A stretch of 64,000 bases of DNA from Gammaproteobacteria bacterium. Its GTDB lineage: Bacteria; Pseudomonadota; Gammaproteobacteria; Thiohalomonadales; Thiohalomonadaceae. The translations under genes and the position numbers were made by a program. Numbering within the stretch: the stretch's first letter is position 1; each line of letters starts with the position of its first letter. Shown here one piece after another: positions 37,152 through 46,777 of this stretch. The stretch is from positions 1-64,000 of the forward strand of contig JAPHSX010000010.1 of NCBI GenBank assembly GCA_026196575.1, written 5' to 3'. Below the pieces are notes generated by a model. That model had not been told where the DNA came from and did not search any database. It saw only the letters and a program-made list of their open reading frames with translations.

Positions 37152-38915
37152 ATGAATTCAAGCGCCTTTCACGCAGCGCAGCGGCGCATTCAGCCGCTCC
37201 CCGTCCACCTTGCCAATCAGATCGCAGCCGGTGAGGTGGTGGAGCGTCCCGCCTCGGTGGTCAAGGAGCTGCTGGAGAACAGCATCGACGCCGGTGCCCG
37301 TTACATCGAACTGGAGGTGGAGCGGGGGGGATTGCGGCTCATTCGCGTGCTTGATGACGGTGCTGGCATCCATCCTGATGATCTACCGCTGACCACCGCC
37401 CCCCATGCCACCAGCAAGGTCTACAGCCAGCAGGAGCTGCAGCAGGTTCTCAGTTTGGGGTTTCGTGGCGAGGCGCTGGCAAGTATCGCCTCGGTGAGCC
37501 GTTTCTCTGTTGCCAGCCGCCAGCCGCAGATGGAACAGGGTCTGCGGCTCATGCCATCGAGCGGCAACAGCGGGACCGAGCTGCTCCCCTGCGCGATGCC
37601 GCCAGGTACCCGTATCGAGGTGCGCGAACTCTTCTACAATATCCCGGCACGGCGCAAGTTTTTGCGCAGTGAGCGTACCGAATACCTGCACCTGGAAGAG
37701 GTGCTGAAGCGCCTCGCCCTGAGTCGCTACGACATCGGTTTCCGGCTGCTGCACAACGGGCGCCAGCAGTTCAATCTCGCCCCTGTTGATGCCCCGGAGC
37801 AGCGTGCACAGCGTGTCGCCGCGGTGCTCGGCAAGAGCTTTTTGCAGCACGCGCTGGAGGTGGAGTTCGAGGCGGCCGGTATGCGTTTGTGGGGCTGGGT
37901 GGGCGCGCCCGGCTACTCGCGCGGTCAGGCCGATGCCCAGTACTTTTACCTCAACGGGCGGATGATTCGCGACAAGCTGGTGAGCCACGCGGTGCGCCAG
38001 GCACACCAGACGGTGCTGGAGCCGGGACGTTATCCGGCCTATCTCCTCTATCTGGAGATCGCGCCGCAGCAGGTTGACATCAATGTCCACCCGACCAAGC
38101 ACGAGGTGCGCTTTCGTGAGGCCCGCCTGGTTCACGACTTTCTGCTGCGCGCCCTGCTGCGTGTGCTTGAAGGTGGCACTGAGCCACAGCCCCGCCAGGA
38201 GGCGCCGTGTCCGGTGGCGTCACGCACGGGCCGCCCTCAGGGCGCCATACCCGAATCGGCGCGGGTGGCCGAACAGACTGCCTTCTACCGCCAGTCACTC
38301 ACCCTTGCACCCCGCCCCGCGCGTGGTGCCGTGGCAGTGCCTGCCCCTGTTTCTGCCCACCTGCTGGCCGTGGTGCACGGCAGTTATCTGCTGTTGCAGC
38401 GTGATGGCGTCCCTGGCGTGTTGGCGGTGGCGGCCGCACGGCAACGGCTGCTGGCACGGCGGCTGCGTGACGCGCTGGCCAGTGGCGAGATGGCCAGCCA
38501 GCCGCTGCTGATCCCTGCCACCGTGCGGCTAGCGGCCGGGCAAATCGGGCAGCTGGAGCGCCACGCCGCCACCTTGTTGCGGCTCGGTATGGAGGTGGAA
38601 CGGCTGGGCGAGGAGGCGGTGGTAGTGCGTCAGTTGCCTCTGTCGTTGCGCAGTGTGGAGCCGGCGCAGCTGCTGTGCGCCCTGTGCGCTTTTCTGGTCG
38701 CGGCGCCAGATATTGAGGGCGCACGGGAGGCCTTTGTCGAAGAAGTCGCCGGGTTGTTGGCTCCCCTCTTGCCGCCGGCCGATATGGCCTCTGGCGCGGT
38801 GCTGCTGCGTGAACTGGAGCAACTGCTGCGCGATGGCGGGGTGAGTGAGGCGGAGCTGCCGTGGCGCCCCCTCAGTGAGGAGCGGCTGGCAGCGCTCTTT
38901 GCGACAACTGCATAG
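37152..38915 (+). CDS. mutL: DNA mismatch repair protein MutL
   Basis: MutL links MutS mismatch recognition to strand incision. The 587-residue product has the GHKL ATPase motifs VKELLENSIDAGA, LDDGAGIHPDDL and GFRGEALASIASV, and a C-terminal dimerization domain without the DQHA(x)2E(x)4E endonuclease motif, as expected where MutH provides the nick. The normally conserved RHATSK is PHATSK here (Pro84). A long Pro/Ala/Arg-rich linker joins the two halves. It lies between the amidase and miaA, as in E. coli. Confidence 0.96.
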   Translation: MNSSAFHAAQRRIQPLPVHLANQIAAGEVVERPASVVKELLENSIDAGARYIELEVERGGLRLIRVLDDGAGIHPDDLPLTTAPHATSKVYSQQELQQVLSLGFRGEALASIASVSRFSVASRQPQMEQGLRLMPSSGNSGTELLPCAMPPGTRIEVRELFYNIPARRKFLRSERTEYLHLEEVLKRLALSRYDIGFRLLHNGRQQFNLAPVDAPEQRAQRVAAVLGKSFLQHALEVEFEAAGMRLWGWVGAPGYSRGQADAQYFYLNGRMIRDKLVSHAVRQAHQTVLEPGRYPAYLLYLEIAPQQVDINVHPTKHEVRFREARLVHDFLLRALLRVLEGGTEPQPRQEAPCPVASRTGRPQGAIPESARVAEQTAFYRQSLTLAPRPARGAVAVPAPVSAHLLAVVHGSYLLLQRDGVPGVLAVAAARQRLLARRLRDALASGEMASQPLLIPATVRLAAGQIGQLERHAATLLRLGMEVERLGEEAVVVRQLPLSLRSVEPAQLLCALCAFLVAAPDIEGAREAFVEEVAGLLAPLLPPADMASGAVLLRELEQLLRDGGVSEAELPWRPLSEERLAALFATTA

Positions 38916-38960
38916 TCACTTTGCTACACTTGCCTCTCATCACGTTGACACTGCATCGCC

Positions 38961-39908
38961 TTGAAACCGAGCCACACTCTCCCGCCCGCCATCTTTTTGA
39001 TGGGGCCGACCGCCTCTGGCAAGACCGCGCTCGCCCTCGCCCTGGTGGAGCGCCTCCCTTGCGAGATCATTAGTGTCGATTCGGCCCTGATCTACCAGGG
39101 GATGGATATCGGCACCGCCAAGCCCGATGCCGAGACCCTGGCGCGTGCGCCGCACCGCCTGATCGATATCATCGACCCGGCGGAGAGTTACTCGGCCGCC
39201 TGTTTTCGTGACGACGCGCTGCGCGAGATGGCGGAGATCACCGCCGCCGGGCGCATTCCCCTGTTGGTGGGGGGTACCATGCTCTACTACCGGGCGTTGC
39301 AACAGGGGCTCTCACCACTGCCGCCGGCGAGTGCCGAACTGCGTGCACGCATCGAGGCGGAGGCGGCAGAGCTGGGGTGGCCGGCTTTGCACCAGCGACT
39401 CGCCGTAATTGATCCAGAGTCGGCGGCACGCATCCATCCCAACGATCCGCAGCGTCTGTCGCGGGCACTGGAGGTATTTGAGCTGAGCGGACGGCCGCTC
39501 AGTGTGTTGTGGCGGGCGCAGGAGCGGAGCGGTTTTCCCTATCGCGCGGTGAAGCTGGCGGTGGCTCCGGCCGAGCGCAGCGTGTTGCACCAGCGCATCG
39601 CCCAGCGTTTCGAAATGATGCTGCAACAGGGTTTCATCGAGGAGGTGGAGGCGCTCTATCGGCGAGGCGATCTTACCCCCGAGCTGCCGTCCATTCGCTG
39701 TGTCGGCTATCGCCAGGCGTGGCGTTATCTGGCGGGAGAGTGGGATCGGCAGACCATGAGCGAGCGGGCGATTATCGCCACGCGGCAGCTCGCCAAGCGG
39801 CAGTACACCTGGCTGCGCAGCGAGACGGCGCTCACCTGGTTTGACGCCCTAAGCGACAATTTGCTGGAAAAGACCTTGAAATTCTTGGATGATAGCGCCA
39901 TAACTTAG
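38961..39908 (+). CDS. miaA: tRNA dimethylallyltransferase
   Basis: MiaA adds a dimethylallyl group to A37 of tRNAs reading UNN codons. The 315-residue product has the P-loop [13 protein letters not shown], the [18 protein letters not shown] motif, [12 protein letters not shown], and the C-terminal [14 protein letters not shown]. The only start in the right place is TTG 38961, with no clear ribosome site, so the start is uncertain by a few residues. The end of the gene contains a heat-shock-like promoter that would serve hfq. Confidence 0.94.
   Translation: MKPSHTLPPAIFLMGPTASGKTALALALVERLPCEIISVDSALIYQGMDIGTAKPDAETLARAPHRLIDIIDPAESYSAACFRDDALREMAEITAAGRIPLLVGGTMLYYRALQQGLSPLPPASAELRARIEAEAAELGWPALHQRLAVIDPESAARIHPNDPQRLSRALEVFELSGRPLSVLWRAQERSGFPYRAVKLAVAPAERSVLHQRIAQRFEMMLQQGFIEEVEALYRRGDLTPELPSIRCVGYRQAWRYLAGEWDRQTMSERAIIATRQLAKRQYTWLRSETALTWFDALSDNLLEKTLKFLDDSAIT
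39875..39903 (+). promoter_or_regulatory. candidate sigma-32 promoter of hfq inside miaA
   Basis: A perfect -35 CTTGAAA at 39875-39881, a 14-bp spacer, then CGCCATAA at 39896-39903. E. coli hfq is known to have a heat-shock promoter within miaA, so both the position and the motif fit. Confidence 0.6.
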
Positions 39909-40067
39909 CAGGCTGTTGTATTCATAATTAAGCCGGTGGCAGTGAACCAAATCCCTGTTTTTTGTTCAAACCACCCGCAATCAACCGTATCACCTGATTG
40001 AGAAGTAATGACGATGACTTTTTTAGCGGCGCCCGTTGCGCCACATAATAACAAAAGGAGTAACCCC

Positions 40068-40331
40068 ATGAGTAAAGGGCAAGCACTGCAAGACCCGTTT
40101 CTGAATGCCCTGCGCAAGGAACGAGTTCCCGTCTCCATCTACCTGGTCAACGGCATCAAGTTGCAGGGTCAGGTCGAGTCATTTGACCAGTTTGTCGTTC
40201 TGTTAAAGAACTCCGTCAGCCAGATGGTCTACAAACATGCCATCTCCACCGTGGTACCGGCGCGCAACGTTCGTCTCGATTTTGCCGAGAAGTTGCCGGG
40301 TGATATCGACGGTCCGCAACACAATTTCTAA
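40068..40331 (+). CDS. hfq: RNA chaperone Hfq
   Basis: Hfq is the hexameric Sm-like protein that pairs small RNAs with mRNAs. The 87-residue product has the Sm1 region ([26 protein letters not shown] trimmed here to its ends DPFLN and NGIKLQG) and the Sm2 motif YKHAIS, with a C-terminal tail much shorter than the E. coli protein. ATG 40068 has AAAAGGAG seven bases upstream; the frame extends to 40008 without support. hflX follows about 40 bp downstream. Confidence 0.97.
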   Translation: MSKGQALQDPFLNALRKERVPVSIYLVNGIKLQGQVESFDQFVVLLKNSVSQMVYKHAISTVVPARNVRLDFAEKLPGDIDGPQHNF

Positions 40332-40369
40332 CCCCATCGTGCACACTTTATCCCTTGTTGGGGGTGATC

Positions 40370-41653
40370 TTGTTTGATCGCCCCCAGAGCGGCGAGCGCG
40401 CCGTTCTTGTCCACCTGGATCTACATCAGGAGAGTGAACGCGAGGATCTGGAGGAGTTCCGTGATCTGGCGCTTTCCGCCGGCGCCCTGCCGGTGGCCGC
40501 GGTAAGCGGCGCGCGGCGCTTACCGGATGCCAAGTTCTTTGTCGGCAGCGGCAAGGCGGAGGAGATCCGCCAGCTGGTGCTTGCCGAGGAGGCCGAACTG
40601 GTGCTGGTGAATCACGGCCTCTCCCCTGCCCAGGAGCGCAATCTTGAGCGCCTGCTGCAGTGCCGTGTGCTGGACCGTACCGGTCTGATTCTCGATATCT
40701 TTGCCCAGCGTGCCCGCTCTCACGAGGGCAAGCTGCAGGTGGAGTTGGCACAGCTACGCCACCTCTCCACCCGGCTGGTGCGTGGCTGGACCCACCTGGA
40801 GCGCCAGAAGGGGGGGATCGGCCTGCGCGGCCCGGGCGAGACCCAGCTGGAGACTGACCGCCGGCTGCTCAATGAGCGTATCAAGGCGCTGCACAAGCGG
40901 CTGGACAAGGTGCGCAAGCAGCGCGCGCAGGGGCGCCGGTCGCGCCAGCGCGCCGAGGTGCCGACGGTCTCGCTGGTCGGTTATACCAACGCCGGCAAAT
41001 CGACGCTGTTCAACCGTCTCACCGCCAGCGATGCCTATACCGCCGACCAGCTCTTCGCCACCCTCGACCCCACCCTGCGCCGTCTGGAGGTGGAACCCGG
41101 CAATCCACTGATCCTTGCCGATACCGTGGGCTTTATCCGCCACCTGCCGCATGACCTGGTGGAGGCCTTTCAGTCGACCCTGCAGGAGACCCGCGAGGCG
41201 GATCTGCTGTTGCATGTGGTCGATGCCTCCGACCCGGAGCGCGAGGCCAAGATCGCCCAGGTCGATGTGGTGTTGCGGCAGATCGAGGCCGACAAGGTGC
41301 CGCAGATCGCCATTTACAACAAGATTGACGCCACCGATGGGGTGGCCCCTCATGTGGAGCGCGACGCCGAGGGGCAGGTGTTGCGTGTCTACCTCTCCGC
41401 GGCAAGCGGGGAAGGGACTGAGCTACTGCTGCAGGTGCTGACCGAGTGGCTCAATACCGAACGCCGCCACTATCACCTTGACCTGCCGCCTGCCGCCGGG
41501 CGCCTGCGCGCCCGGCTCCATCAGATGGGGGTGGTGGTGGATGAGCAGATGGCCGAGGACGGGGTGTGGTCGATCGAAATCAACATTGCCCCTCACTCTT
41601 TTGAGTCGTTGCGTAAGCAGCCGGAATTTAGCCAGATCCTGCCTTCGGCGTGA
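40370..41653 (+). CDS. hflX: ribosome-splitting GTPase HflX
   Basis: HflX is a GTPase that splits stalled ribosomes, notably after heat shock. The product of about 427 residues has the N-terminal nucleotide-binding domain, GGIGLRGPGETQLE, and the G domain with GYTNAGKST, LDPTLR, DTVGFI and NKID. I place the start at TTG 40370, which aligns with the E. coli start (FDR at residue 2) and has GGGGGTG just upstream; the open frame begins at TTG 40355. It belongs to the hfq-hflX-hflK-hflC run. Confidence 0.95.
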   Translation: MFDRPQSGERAVLVHLDLHQESEREDLEEFRDLALSAGALPVAAVSGARRLPDAKFFVGSGKAEEIRQLVLAEEAELVLVNHGLSPAQERNLERLLQCRVLDRTGLILDIFAQRARSHEGKLQVELAQLRHLSTRLVRGWTHLERQKGGIGLRGPGETQLETDRRLLNERIKALHKRLDKVRKQRAQGRRSRQRAEVPTVSLVGYTNAGKSTLFNRLTASDAYTADQLFATLDPTLRRLEVEPGNPLILADTVGFIRHLPHDLVEAFQSTLQETREADLLLHVVDASDPEREAKIAQVDVVLRQIEADKVPQIAIYNKIDATDGVAPHVERDAEGQVLRVYLSAASGEGTELLLQVLTEWLNTERRHYHLDLPPAAGRLRARLHQMGVVVDEQMAEDGVWSIEINIAPHSFESLRKQPEFSQILPSA

Positions 41654-41674
41654 ATCCGCTGTGAGGATTTTGCC

Positions 41675-41703
41675 TTGCGGCGCCAGCGTAACCCCCCTAG
41701 AAT
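41675..41703 (+). promoter_or_regulatory. candidate sigma-70 promoter of hflKC
   Basis: TTGCGG at 41675-41680 and TAGAAT at 41698-41703 are separated by exactly 17 bp, within the 112-bp hflX-hflK gap. Confidence 0.45.
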
Positions 41704-41765
41704 TTGCGCAATATAGTTGGTCGAACAGCGAGTTTTTCGCTTAATTAACAGAATCGGAGAGTCAA

Positions 41766-42935
41766 ATGGCGTGGAATGAACCGGGTAACACCGGGGGTAA
41801 AGACCCCTGGGGTGGCCGTAACAATGAACAGGGCCCGCCTGACCTTGACGAGGTGGTAAAGAAGCTGCAGGACAAGTTTAACGGCCTGTTCGGTGGTGGT
41901 GGCAAGCGGGACGGTGGCGCGGCCACCCCCTCCAGCGGCGGCATGGGCGCGGGCGGTCTGGCGCTGCTTGCAGTGGTGCTGCTGGTGGTGTGGGGTGCCT
42001 CCGGTTTGTACACCATTCAAGAGGGTATTCGTGGTGTCGTGCTGCAATTCGGCGCCTACAAAGAGACCACCATGCCGGGGCTGCACTGGTATCCGCGTTT
42101 TATTCAAAGCGTGGAGCGGGTCAACGTGGATAATGTGCGCAGTGTCGAACTGGGCTTTCGCGGTGACGAATCGCTGATGTTGACCCAGGATGAGAATATC
42201 GTTGATATCAAATTCGCGGCGCAGTATCAGGTGAGGGATGCGCGCGACTATCTGTTTAATGTGCGTGATCCGGACGATACCCTGCGCCAGGCGATGGAGA
42301 CCTCGGTGCGCGAGATTGTCGGCAAGAGCGAGATGGACTTTATCATCACCGGCGGTCGCGCCGATGTGGTGGATCGTGCTCAGGCGTTGATGCAGACCAT
42401 TCTTGATCAGTATCAGGCGGGTCTGGTGATCTCCAGTCTGACGATGCAGGATGCCCAGGCGCCGCAGCAGGTGCAGGGCGCCTTTGCCGATGCGGTCAAG
42501 GCGCGTGAGGATGAGGTTCGTTTCAAAAACGAGGCCGAGGCCTACTCCAATGATGTGTTGCCAAATGCCCGTGGCCAGGCCGCCCGTCTGCTTGAGGAGG
42601 CCAATGCCTACAAGGAGCAGGTGATTGCCGAGGCCGAGGGTGAGACTGCCCGCTTCCTCAGCGTGCTGAAGCAGTACAAACTGGCTCCTGCCGTTACCCG
42701 CAAGCGTCTTTACATTGATGCCATCGAATCGGTACTGTCACAGAGCAGCAAGGTGGTGGTCGATACCAAGGGCAACAACAACCTGCTCTACCTGCCGCTG
42801 GACAAGTTGATGCAGCGCGATCCGGAGGCGGCGGCGCGCCTCAGCAAGCCGGGCAGCAGCTATCAGCAGCCGCAGACCATTCAGCCGGATCAGACGCGTC
42901 TGCGCAGTGATGTTCGTACAAGGGAGGTGCGCTAA
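41766..42935 (+). CDS. hflK: FtsH protease modulator HflK
   Basis: HflK forms, with HflC, the large membrane complex that encloses and modulates the FtsH protease. The 389-residue product has a Gly/Pro-rich cytoplasmic N-terminus (WNEPGNTGGKDPWGG), one membrane helix (about 61-80) and an SPFH/band-7 domain with a long coiled coil (about 230-300). CGGAGAG precedes the ATG. Its stop shares one base with the hflC start. A sigma-70-like promoter lies upstream. Confidence 0.96.
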   Translation: MAWNEPGNTGGKDPWGGRNNEQGPPDLDEVVKKLQDKFNGLFGGGGKRDGGAATPSSGGMGAGGLALLAVVLLVVWGASGLYTIQEGIRGVVLQFGAYKETTMPGLHWYPRFIQSVERVNVDNVRSVELGFRGDESLMLTQDENIVDIKFAAQYQVRDARDYLFNVRDPDDTLRQAMETSVREIVGKSEMDFIITGGRADVVDRAQALMQTILDQYQAGLVISSLTMQDAQAPQQVQGAFADAVKAREDEVRFKNEAEAYSNDVLPNARGQAARLLEEANAYKEQVIAEAEGETARFLSVLKQYKLAPAVTRKRLYIDAIESVLSQSSKVVVDTKGNNNLLYLPLDKLMQRDPEAAARLSKPGSSYQQPQTIQPDQTRLRSDVRTREVR

Positions 42936-43810
42936 TGTCCCCGATGAAAACCCTCTCCCTGATTCTCGCGGCCGTTATTCTGTGGTTGCTGTCGATGGGC
43001 TTCTTTATCGTCGATGAGCGAGAGCTGGCGGTGAAGTTCTGGTTCGGTGAGTTTGAGCGCGCCGACTATGAGCCGGGTCTGCACTGGAAGGTGCCCTTTG
43101 CCAACACTGTACGCAAGTTCGACAGCCGTATCCTCACCCTGGATGCCGAGGCCGAGCGTTACCTGACGCTGGAGAAGAAGAACGTCATTGTCGACTCCTT
43201 CATCAAGTGGCGCATTAGCGACGTGGCGAACTACTACAAGACCATGGCCGGTGATGAGCGTCGCGCCGGTCAGCGTCTGGCGCAGATCATCAAGAACGGG
43301 CTGCGTGGCGAGTTCGGTAAACGTACCATTCAGGAGGCGATCTCCGGTGAGCGTGCCGAGATCATGAATGTCATCACCGCGCAGATTGAGGAGCAGGCGA
43401 AGCAGTTTGGTATTGCCGTGGTTGATGTGCGCATCAAGCGCATCGAGCTGCCGCCGGAGGTCTCCGGTTCGGTCTATGACCGGATGGAGGCGGAACGTTC
43501 GCGCGTTGCCAAGGATCTGCGCTCCCGTGGTCGCGAGGCGGCGGAGCGCATTCGTGCCGATGCCGATCGCCAGCGCACCGTGCTTCTGGCCGAGGCCTAC
43601 CGTGATGCCGAGCGCCTGCGCGGTGAGGGTGACGGTAAGGCCGCCGAGATCTTCGCCAGCGCCTTCCAGAAGGATGAGCAGTTCTACGCCTTCTACCGCA
43701 GCCTCGATGCCTACAGGAATGTCTTCAATAAACAGGAAGATGTGCTGGTGCTCGACCCCGAGTCGGAGTTTTTTGACTACTTCAAGAACGATTCCGGGCG
43801 GGGCAAGTAG
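42935..43810 (+). CDS. hflC: FtsH protease modulator HflC
   Basis: HflC is the partner of HflK in the FtsH-regulating complex. The 291-residue product has an N-terminal membrane anchor (about 7-25) and an SPFH domain (VDERELAVKFWFGE, then coiled coil with RADADRQRTVLLAEAYRDAE) and ends in a family-typical DPESEFFDYF. Its ATG overlaps the hflK stop by one base. A terminator hairpin follows. Confidence 0.96.
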   Translation: MSPMKTLSLILAAVILWLLSMGFFIVDERELAVKFWFGEFERADYEPGLHWKVPFANTVRKFDSRILTLDAEAERYLTLEKKNVIVDSFIKWRISDVANYYKTMAGDERRAGQRLAQIIKNGLRGEFGKRTIQEAISGERAEIMNVITAQIEEQAKQFGIAVVDVRIKRIELPPEVSGSVYDRMEAERSRVAKDLRSRGREAAERIRADADRQRTVLLAEAYRDAERLRGEGDGKAAEIFASAFQKDEQFYAFYRSLDAYRNVFNKQEDVLVLDPESEFFDYFKNDSGRGK

Positions 43811-43828
43811 GAAACGGGCATAATGCAC

Positions 43829-43860
43829 GCCGGGTAGCTAATGCTACTCGGCATTTTTTT
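43829..43860 (+). terminator. rho-independent terminator after hflC
   Basis: GCCGGGTAGC and GCTACTCGGC pair around TAAT with one G-U wobble, followed by A and seven T. Confidence 0.9.
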
Positions 43861-43877
43861 GTGTGGGGTGTGAAGAG

Positions 43878-44072
43878 ATGGGCTGGTCCGAACTCTGGTC
43901 CGCGCTGGCGCTGGTGATGGTGATCGAGGGGCTGTTGCCCGCGATCTCGCCGCGTGGCTACCGCAAGGCGATCTTCGCCATGTCTCAGATGGACGCGCGC
44001 TCGATTCGTATCACGGGGCTGGTGACGATGATCAGCGGCGCCCTGTTTCTCTACTGGTTAAAGAACGGCTAA
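43878..44072 (+). CDS. DUF2065 (YjeT-type) small membrane protein
   Basis: A 64-residue protein with two hydrophobic helices (LWSALALVMVIEGLLPAI and ITGLVTMISGALFLYWL) separated by SPRGYRKAIFAMSQMDARS. This matches DUF2065, a small inner-membrane protein of unknown function that typically lies between hflC and hisZ or purA. ATG 43878 follows GAAGAG closely. The hisZ start is two bases after its stop. Confidence 0.9.
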   Translation: MGWSELWSALALVMVIEGLLPAISPRGYRKAIFAMSQMDARSIRITGLVTMISGALFLYWLKNG

Positions 44073-44074
44073 TC

Positions 44075-45256
44075 ATGGAAAACGATCGTTGGTTACTGCC
44101 CGAGGGCATTGAAGAGTTGTTGCCGCCACGCGCGGCACAACTGGAGGCAACGCTGCGCCGGTTGCTCGACCAGTTCAATAGCTGGGGTTATGAGCTGGTG
44201 ATGCCCCCCTTTATCGAGTATCTGGAGTCGTTGCTCATCGGCACCAGCAACGATCTCGACCTGCACACCTTCAAACTCACGGATCAGCTTACCGGCCGCC
44301 TGATGGGGGTGCGCTCCGACATGACCCCGCAGGTGGCGCGCATCGATGCCCACCTGCTCAAGCGCGAGGAGCCCACCCGCCTCTGTTACATGGGCACCAC
44401 CCTCAATACCGTCCCCAAGACGCACGGCGGCAGCCGCACCCCGATGCAGGTGGGTGCTGAACTCTACGGCCATGCCGGGGTGGAGAGTGACATCGAGGTG
44501 CTGCGCCTGATGGTGGCCACCCTGCAGCTGGCGGGGCTGAATAGGATCACGTTGGATTTGGGCCATGTAGGGATCTTTCGTGGTCTTGCCGCGGCAGCGG
44601 GGTTGTCGCCACAGCTGGAGGCCGAGCTGTTCGAGGCGTTGCAACGCAAATCGAAGCCGGATATTGCCGAGCTGCTGGCGGATGCCGCCCTGGCCGAGCC
44701 CTATGACTCGATCTTCGCCCGCCTGGCCGAGCTACACGGTGATGAGTCGGTGCTGGAGAGCGCCGCCACACTTCTTGCCGGTGCCGGCGAGGCGGTGGCG
44801 GGCGCCCTGGAGAATTTGCGGCAGATCGCCGTGGCGATCCGCGGCATTGAAGGGCTCGAGGTGCATTTCGACCTGGCCGAACTGCGTGGCTACCACTATC
44901 ACAGTGGCGTGGTCTTCTCCGCCTTTGTCGCGGAGGAGGGGCAGGCCATCGCCCAGGGGGGGCGTTACGACGATATTGGCCGGGTCTTCGGGCGCGCCCG
45001 TCCGGCCACCGGTTTTAGTACCGACCTGCGCAAGGTGCTCTCCCTGGTGGCTGCCACTACCCCCGAGGTTCGTGGTATCTTTGTGCCGTGTGGTGATGAG
45101 GCGGCACTGGTCTGCGCCATGCAGACCCTGCGCCAGGCCGGTGAACGGGTGATTCAGGCCCTTCCTGGACAAGTGGGCGGCGCCAGCGAGATGGGATGCG
45201 ACCGTGAGCTGCAACGGCTGAATGGCACGTGGCAGCCGGTAACGGTCAATAAATAG
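44075..45256 (+). CDS. hisZ: ATP phosphoribosyltransferase regulatory subunit HisZ
   Basis: HisZ is a catalytically inactive HisRS-like protein that binds short-form HisG to make the first histidine-synthesis enzyme. The 393-residue product begins LPEGIEELLPPRAAQLE and shows the class II aminoacyl-tRNA synthetase fold motifs (VRSDMTPQVARI, QVGAELYGHAG, YHSGVVFSAF and AQGGRYDDI). It lacks the C-terminal anticodon-binding domain. Its presence implies that this genome uses short HisG. It is separated from DUF2065 by two bases. Confidence 0.94.
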   Translation: MENDRWLLPEGIEELLPPRAAQLEATLRRLLDQFNSWGYELVMPPFIEYLESLLIGTSNDLDLHTFKLTDQLTGRLMGVRSDMTPQVARIDAHLLKREEPTRLCYMGTTLNTVPKTHGGSRTPMQVGAELYGHAGVESDIEVLRLMVATLQLAGLNRITLDLGHVGIFRGLAAAAGLSPQLEAELFEALQRKSKPDIAELLADAALAEPYDSIFARLAELHGDESVLESAATLLAGAGEAVAGALENLRQIAVAIRGIEGLEVHFDLAELRGYHYHSGVVFSAFVAEEGQAIAQGGRYDDIGRVFGRARPATGFSTDLRKVLSLVAATTPEVRGIFVPCGDEAALVCAMQTLRQAGERVIQALPGQVGGASEMGCDRELQRLNGTWQPVTVNK

Positions 45257-45378
45257 GTTTATCGAACCACAGGTTTTTTTTTCTTTCCACCAAAAACTAC
45301 ACACCGCACTATGGCGCCTTTGCGCCGATCATGAGGCTTCAGCAGGTTCATCGATCGGCAGTGTCTGGCTGCGTGTGA

Positions 45379-46707
<1,329 letters not shown>

Positions 46708-46725
46708 TCTGTTCGCATCCGGCGT

Positions 46726-46754
46726 AAAAAAGGGCCTCGGTTGAGGCCCTTTTT
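46726..46754. terminator. bidirectional terminator between purA and the iron permease gene
   Basis: AGGGCCTC and GAGGCCCT pair around GGTT, flanked by A- and T-runs. The two convergent genes can both use it. Confidence 0.92.
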
Positions 46755-46777
46755 CATTCCTGCGCTCTTCGCGGTGT

